NCBI GenBank assembly: GCA_014238445.1
Contig: JABABC010000054.1
Location: 1 to 8,011, forward strand
Length of the DNA: 8,011 nt
Direction of reading: 5' to 3'
DNA from: Coxiellaceae bacterium
GTDB lineage: Bacteria > Pseudomonadota > Gammaproteobacteria > Coxiellales > Coxiellaceae
Part shown: piece after piece, positions 6,197 through 8,011 of the stretch
Position numbering within the stretch: position 1 is the first letter of the stretch
How the letters are laid out: every line of letters begins with the position of its first letter
Made by a program: the position numbers and the translations under genes
The notes under the pieces: generated by a model
Database searches by the model: none
What the model saw: the letters and a program-made list of their open reading frames with translations, nothing else
Told to the model about the DNA's origin: nothing

Positions 6197-6268
6197 GTCA
6201 TACCGTGGCTTGACCACGGCATCTCTAAACCAAGCTCTTAAGATCCCGCGATCGAGTCGCGGGATGAC
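6197..6268. repeat. 72-bp paired-hairpin palindromic repeat unit
   Basis: The unit is bounded by GTCAT (6197-6201) and ATGAC (6264-6268). It contains two GC-rich hairpins: CCGTGG-CTTGA-CCACGG (6203-6219) and ATCCCGCGA-TCGAG-TCGCGGGAT (6243-6265). Its GC-rich stems stand out from the AT-rich surroundings. Such GTCAT...CCGTGG/CCCGCG paired hairpins are a familiar class of short dispersed palindromes in several intracellular bacteria. Its presence within copy B but not copy A suggests it inserted after the two copies diverged. Confidence 0.7.
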
Positions 6269-6283
6269 ACGCCATTCAAAAAC

Positions 6284-6429
6284 ATGGGCGTTGGAAATCT
6301 ACTAAAACCGTATTCGAATAGTTAGAAGCCGAGCGTCAGTTTAAAGATAGTGCTGTTAATGTGATGTTTGGGGAATAGGGTGGCTTTCATCCGCTAAGAC
6401 ATACCGATAAACCCCATAAAATCATATAG
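6284..6429 (+). pseudogene. IS630-type transposase N-terminal remnant, copy B
   Basis: ATG at 6284 gives MGVGNLLK, the counterpart of MTAGDLHK in copy A. A second frame from 6301 gives TKTVFE, stop, LEAERQFKDSAVNVMFGE, stop, GGFHPLRHTDKPHKII. The order VxEYxxAxxQFKxSxxxVxFG followed by a PLRxxxxPxK linker matches IS630-family helix-turn-helix N-termini. In-frame stops at 6319-6321 and 6376-6378 and the final stop at 6427-6429 make it non-functional. No catalytic domain follows, and the next gene is the reverse transcriptase. Confidence 0.5.
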
Positions 6430-6506
6430 ATAGTGATCTTTTTACCATCTAGGTTTTTTTTCTACTACAATAACTAGAGGCATTAAAAAAGCATATTGAG
6501 CGAATT

Positions 6507-7556
6507 ATGAATTCATGTGATTGTAACAATACTATGGCTTGTATCAGTAGTATTAAACTATTAGATCGTGCTTATGCGTGGTATAGAGTAAAACATTTGG
6601 ATGCACATGATAATCACCCCTTATGGTCTTTGGGCTTTCAATGGGAGTCGGTAAAATACAAGGTAAGATTAGCGTTACTGCAAGGCACTTATCAATTCCA
6701 ACCCTTGGATGTGGTGAATACTAAAAACAACGAACTAATTACCTGTTGGCAGCCCATAGATGCCATAGTATTAAAATGTATGGCTTGGGTTTTAACGCCA
6801 TTATTGCAAAAGCAATGTGATTTAATGCAAGCCACACACTTAAAAAATCATGGTGGCTTAAAAAAAGCCGTGCGACACGCACAATCCGCATTAAATAATC
6901 ACCAATATGTTTACAAAACTGATATCGCGGATTTTTATGGTTCCATGCTGCATCATGTATTACATGAACAATGTTGTTGGTTTATTACTGACAAACGCGT
7001 GCAACGCTTATTAATGCAAATGCTAAATCGTGTACATGTCTATAAAGGGCGGCATCGATTGATACAGCAAAAAAGCATACCCCGCAGCTGCCCCTTATCG
7101 CCATTACTGGGTGCATTGTATTTATCATCCATAGATCATTACGCAAAAAAAAATAAGCTAACTTATAGTCGCTATATGGATGATTTTGTGTTTTTTACGA
7201 ACAATAAATACCAGTTAAGACGCATCATAAAAGATGTCTATACATTGGTAAACAGGATAGGACTAAGGCTTGCCCAAGCTAAAACCTGGGTGGGCAAAAC
7301 CTCTAAAGGATTAGATTTTTTGGGCTATCGGTTGTCACGAGATGGCTTATCGATAGCACAAAGCACGTGGGATCGCATGAAGGCAAAAAGTCTGCTGCTT
7401 TATGAGCAAGGCGCATCAAAAGAGCGCCTGCAGTCTTATGCTAAAAAATGGATCACATGGGCGCAATCTGGAGTTAGAGTGGAAACATTCTGGCTAAAAC
7501 TAAAAACAACTTTAATCCTTCAAAACATTTGTGGTGTGACTTTACTTTTTGAGTGA
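6507..7556 (+). CDS. Free-standing reverse transcriptase (YMDD), unassigned class
   Basis: This 349-residue RNA-directed DNA polymerase belongs by resemblance to a proteobacterial family of single-domain, group-II-intron-like reverse transcriptases. An N-terminal segment, LLDRAYAW (18-25) and QPIDAIVLKCMAWVL (82-96), is followed by GHGG-like NHGGLKKAVR (114-123), the first catalytic Asp in YKTDIADFY (D139), motif 4 SIPRSCPLSPLLGALYL (190-206), the catalytic box RYMDDFVFF (222-230; D225, D226), an AKTWVGK segment (258-264) and LDFLGYRL (269-276), then a helical thumb-like end. No maturase, endonuclease, protease or VTG retron motif is present. Both glycines usually flanking motif 4 (GxPxG) are serine here. 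ATG 6507 lacks a good Shine-Dalgarno; ATG 6534 is an alternative. The stop is 36 bp before the small secreted protein, suggesting an operon. The biological role is unknown. Confidence 0.82.
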   Translation: MNSCDCNNTMACISSIKLLDRAYAWYRVKHLDAHDNHPLWSLGFQWESVKYKVRLALLQGTYQFQPLDVVNTKNNELITCWQPIDAIVLKCMAWVLTPLLQKQCDLMQATHLKNHGGLKKAVRHAQSALNNHQYVYKTDIADFYGSMLHHVLHEQCCWFITDKRVQRLLMQMLNRVHVYKGRHRLIQQKSIPRSCPLSPLLGALYLSSIDHYAKKNKLTYSRYMDDFVFFTNNKYQLRRIIKDVYTLVNRIGLRLAQAKTWVGKTSKGLDFLGYRLSRDGLSIAQSTWDRMKAKSLLLYEQGASKERLQSYAKKWITWAQSGVRVETFWLKLKTTLILQNICGVTLLFE

Positions 7557-7578
7557 CAGCCAGGTGCGATGATCGATT

Positions 7579-7584
7579 AGGAGG
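7579..7584 (+). promoter_or_regulatory. Consensus ribosome-binding site of the small secreted gene
   Basis: AGGAGG, a full match to the Shine-Dalgarno consensus, sits eight bases before ATG 7593. The upstream reverse transcriptase has only a weak site, so if the two are co-transcribed the small protein should be made in large excess over the polymerase. Confidence 0.8.
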
Positions 7585-7592
7585 GTGGTGTA

Positions 7593-7838
7593 ATGAAACG
7601 ATTTTTGATGTGCTGCGCCGTGTGTGTGGCCCTTGCTGTGGTGGGAACAGTCCATGCGGCCAAGTGTACCGGGAAAAGGGTTAAGGGGGGCAATTGCTAT
7701 AGCCTGATGTGCGGAACCCAATCGTGTGGTGGGGGGTGTACGGGGTTTTATGGTCCCAATGCGCAGAATGGCGTAAACTTACAATGCAAGAATGCATCGA
7801 ATGGCAGGTCATGCGAGGCCGGTGAGCCGTGCGGATGA
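7593..7838 (+). CDS. Small secreted cysteine-rich protein (81 residues)
   Basis: An N-terminal signal peptide is clear: KR, a hydrophobic core (FLMCCAVCVALAVVG) and a VHA-A type cleavage site near residue 22. The predicted mature ~59 residues contain eight cysteines (25, 35, 40, 45, 49, 65, 74, 80), an even number that suggests up to four disulfides in the periplasm or outside the cell, and many Gly and Asn (CGGGCTGFYGPNAQNG, 45-60). I do not recognise a family. The strong ribosome-binding site, the even cysteine count and the position 36 bp after the reverse transcriptase support a real gene translated with it. The gene is visibly richer in G than its AT-rich neighbour. The minus-strand frame over its 3' half has no such support. 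After the TGA the same frame stays open to the window edge, which I treat as coincidence or a decayed extension. Confidence 0.75.
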   Translation: MKRFLMCCAVCVALAVVGTVHAAKCTGKRVKGGNCYSLMCGTQSCGGGCTGFYGPNAQNGVNLQCKNASNGRSCEAGEPCG

Positions 7839-8011
7839 CACGAGTTCGTGTGGGCTAGCGGTCCAGCTGCGCTCGTTACGGTCCGTGTCTTGGTGGTGTC
7901 GGTATGGGGGATTATGGTTAATATGGCACTGGCAATCACAGATTGTGGCATGACTCGCACAAGACAGGACCAATGTGACAGTTTTATTGTCTTCGTCAAC
8001 TGCATCAGTGA
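7839..8011. other. Downstream region to window edge, no assigned gene
   Basis: The frame of the small secreted gene remains open after its TGA to the edge (57 codons) and contains ATG 7914, with no ribosome-binding site or recognisable domain. A small perfect hairpin ACACGA-GT-TCGTGT (7838-7851) lies at the stop codon but has no T-run. A following gene might begin here, but nothing can be assigned. Confidence 0.3.

Larger units (their letters stand above)
5999..6283. other. Middle of repeat copy B, non-coding, with palindromes
   Basis: No gene is seen. The region holds the inverted repeat at 6037-6086, a TAAAAAAGCTTTTT patch shared with copy A, and the paired-hairpin palindrome 6197-6268. 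Apart from the palindromic unit it appears to be the diverged counterpart of 831-1148. Confidence 0.4.

Noticed and set aside
6430..7556. Retron
   Set aside because: No convincing msr/msd inverted-repeat structure precedes the RT, and the VTG motif of retron RTs is absent.
7824..7864. Group II intron domain V-like RNA (GAGCCG ... CGGTCC around a hairpin)
   Set aside because: The outer strands pair only partly (one mismatch, one wobble), internal loops are about 8 and 7 nt instead of a 2-nt bulge, it overlaps the end of the small gene, and the RT lacks a maturase domain. A covariance-model scan for domain V would settle it.
7748..8005. Minus-strand 85-codon frame
   Set aside because: It overlaps the better-supported secreted gene, has no ribosome-binding site and shows no domain; likely a shadow frame.
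6507..8011. Classical diversity-generating retroelement
   Set aside because: RT motif 4 ends in SP rather than the SQ typical of DGR RTs, there is no Avd-like gene, and I could not find a template/variable repeat pair in the window.
1..8011. tRNA, rRNA or CRISPR arrays
   Set aside because: No cloverleaf with conserved TTCGA-type arm, no rRNA-like conserved blocks and no regularly spaced direct repeats were seen on either strand.

Overview
The window looks like an accessory, decaying part of a gammaproteobacterial chromosome. The clearest lineage marker is a CsiV-family protein (4055-4792, minus strand), a family known from Gammaproteobacteria. AT-rich DNA, decayed insertion sequences, a paired-hairpin palindromic repeat and two orphan genes of secreted-effector-like composition fit a host-associated lineage such as the Legionellales. 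That placement is inference; no rRNA or other firm taxonomic marker is present.

Layout. Positions 1-464 hold the C-terminal end of an MFS transporter that starts outside the window. From 542 to 2599 lies a segment bracketed by 29-bp imperfect inverted repeats whose tips read like IS6-family ends. It contains a decayed repeat unit ending in an IS630-type transposase remnant (712-1364) and an intact Bcr/CflA-type drug efflux gene (1380-2579). The right-hand inverted repeat supplies the stop codons of both the efflux gene and the convergent 384-residue unknown gene (2586-3740, minus), so that unknown gene was probably cut short by the element. A non-coding stretch follows with a heptanucleotide tandem repeat and a large stem-loop, then csiV. 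The divergent unknown gene at 5008-5847 has a Ser/Gly/Pro-rich N-terminal segment.

A second copy of the decayed unit occupies 5879-6429. It shares about 120 bp at roughly 80% identity with the first copy, and both copies end in a homologous, stop- and frameshift-ridden IS630-like helix-turn-helix remnant. A 72-bp paired-hairpin palindrome (6197-6268) sits inside the second copy. Each decayed unit lies directly upstream of an intact gene: the efflux pump in the first case and a reverse transcriptase in the second.

The most interesting locus is 6507-7838. It holds a free-standing reverse transcriptase with TDIADFY and YMDD catalytic motifs but no maturase or endonuclease domain. It is followed 36 bp later by a strongly translated 81-residue secreted protein with eight cysteines in its predicted mature part. 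The pair looks like an operon. The reverse transcriptase does not show the hallmarks of a retron or a classical diversity-generating retroelement, and its function is unknown. The efflux pump probably acts in drug resistance and CsiV in peptidoglycan synthesis; no pathway links all the genes of the window.
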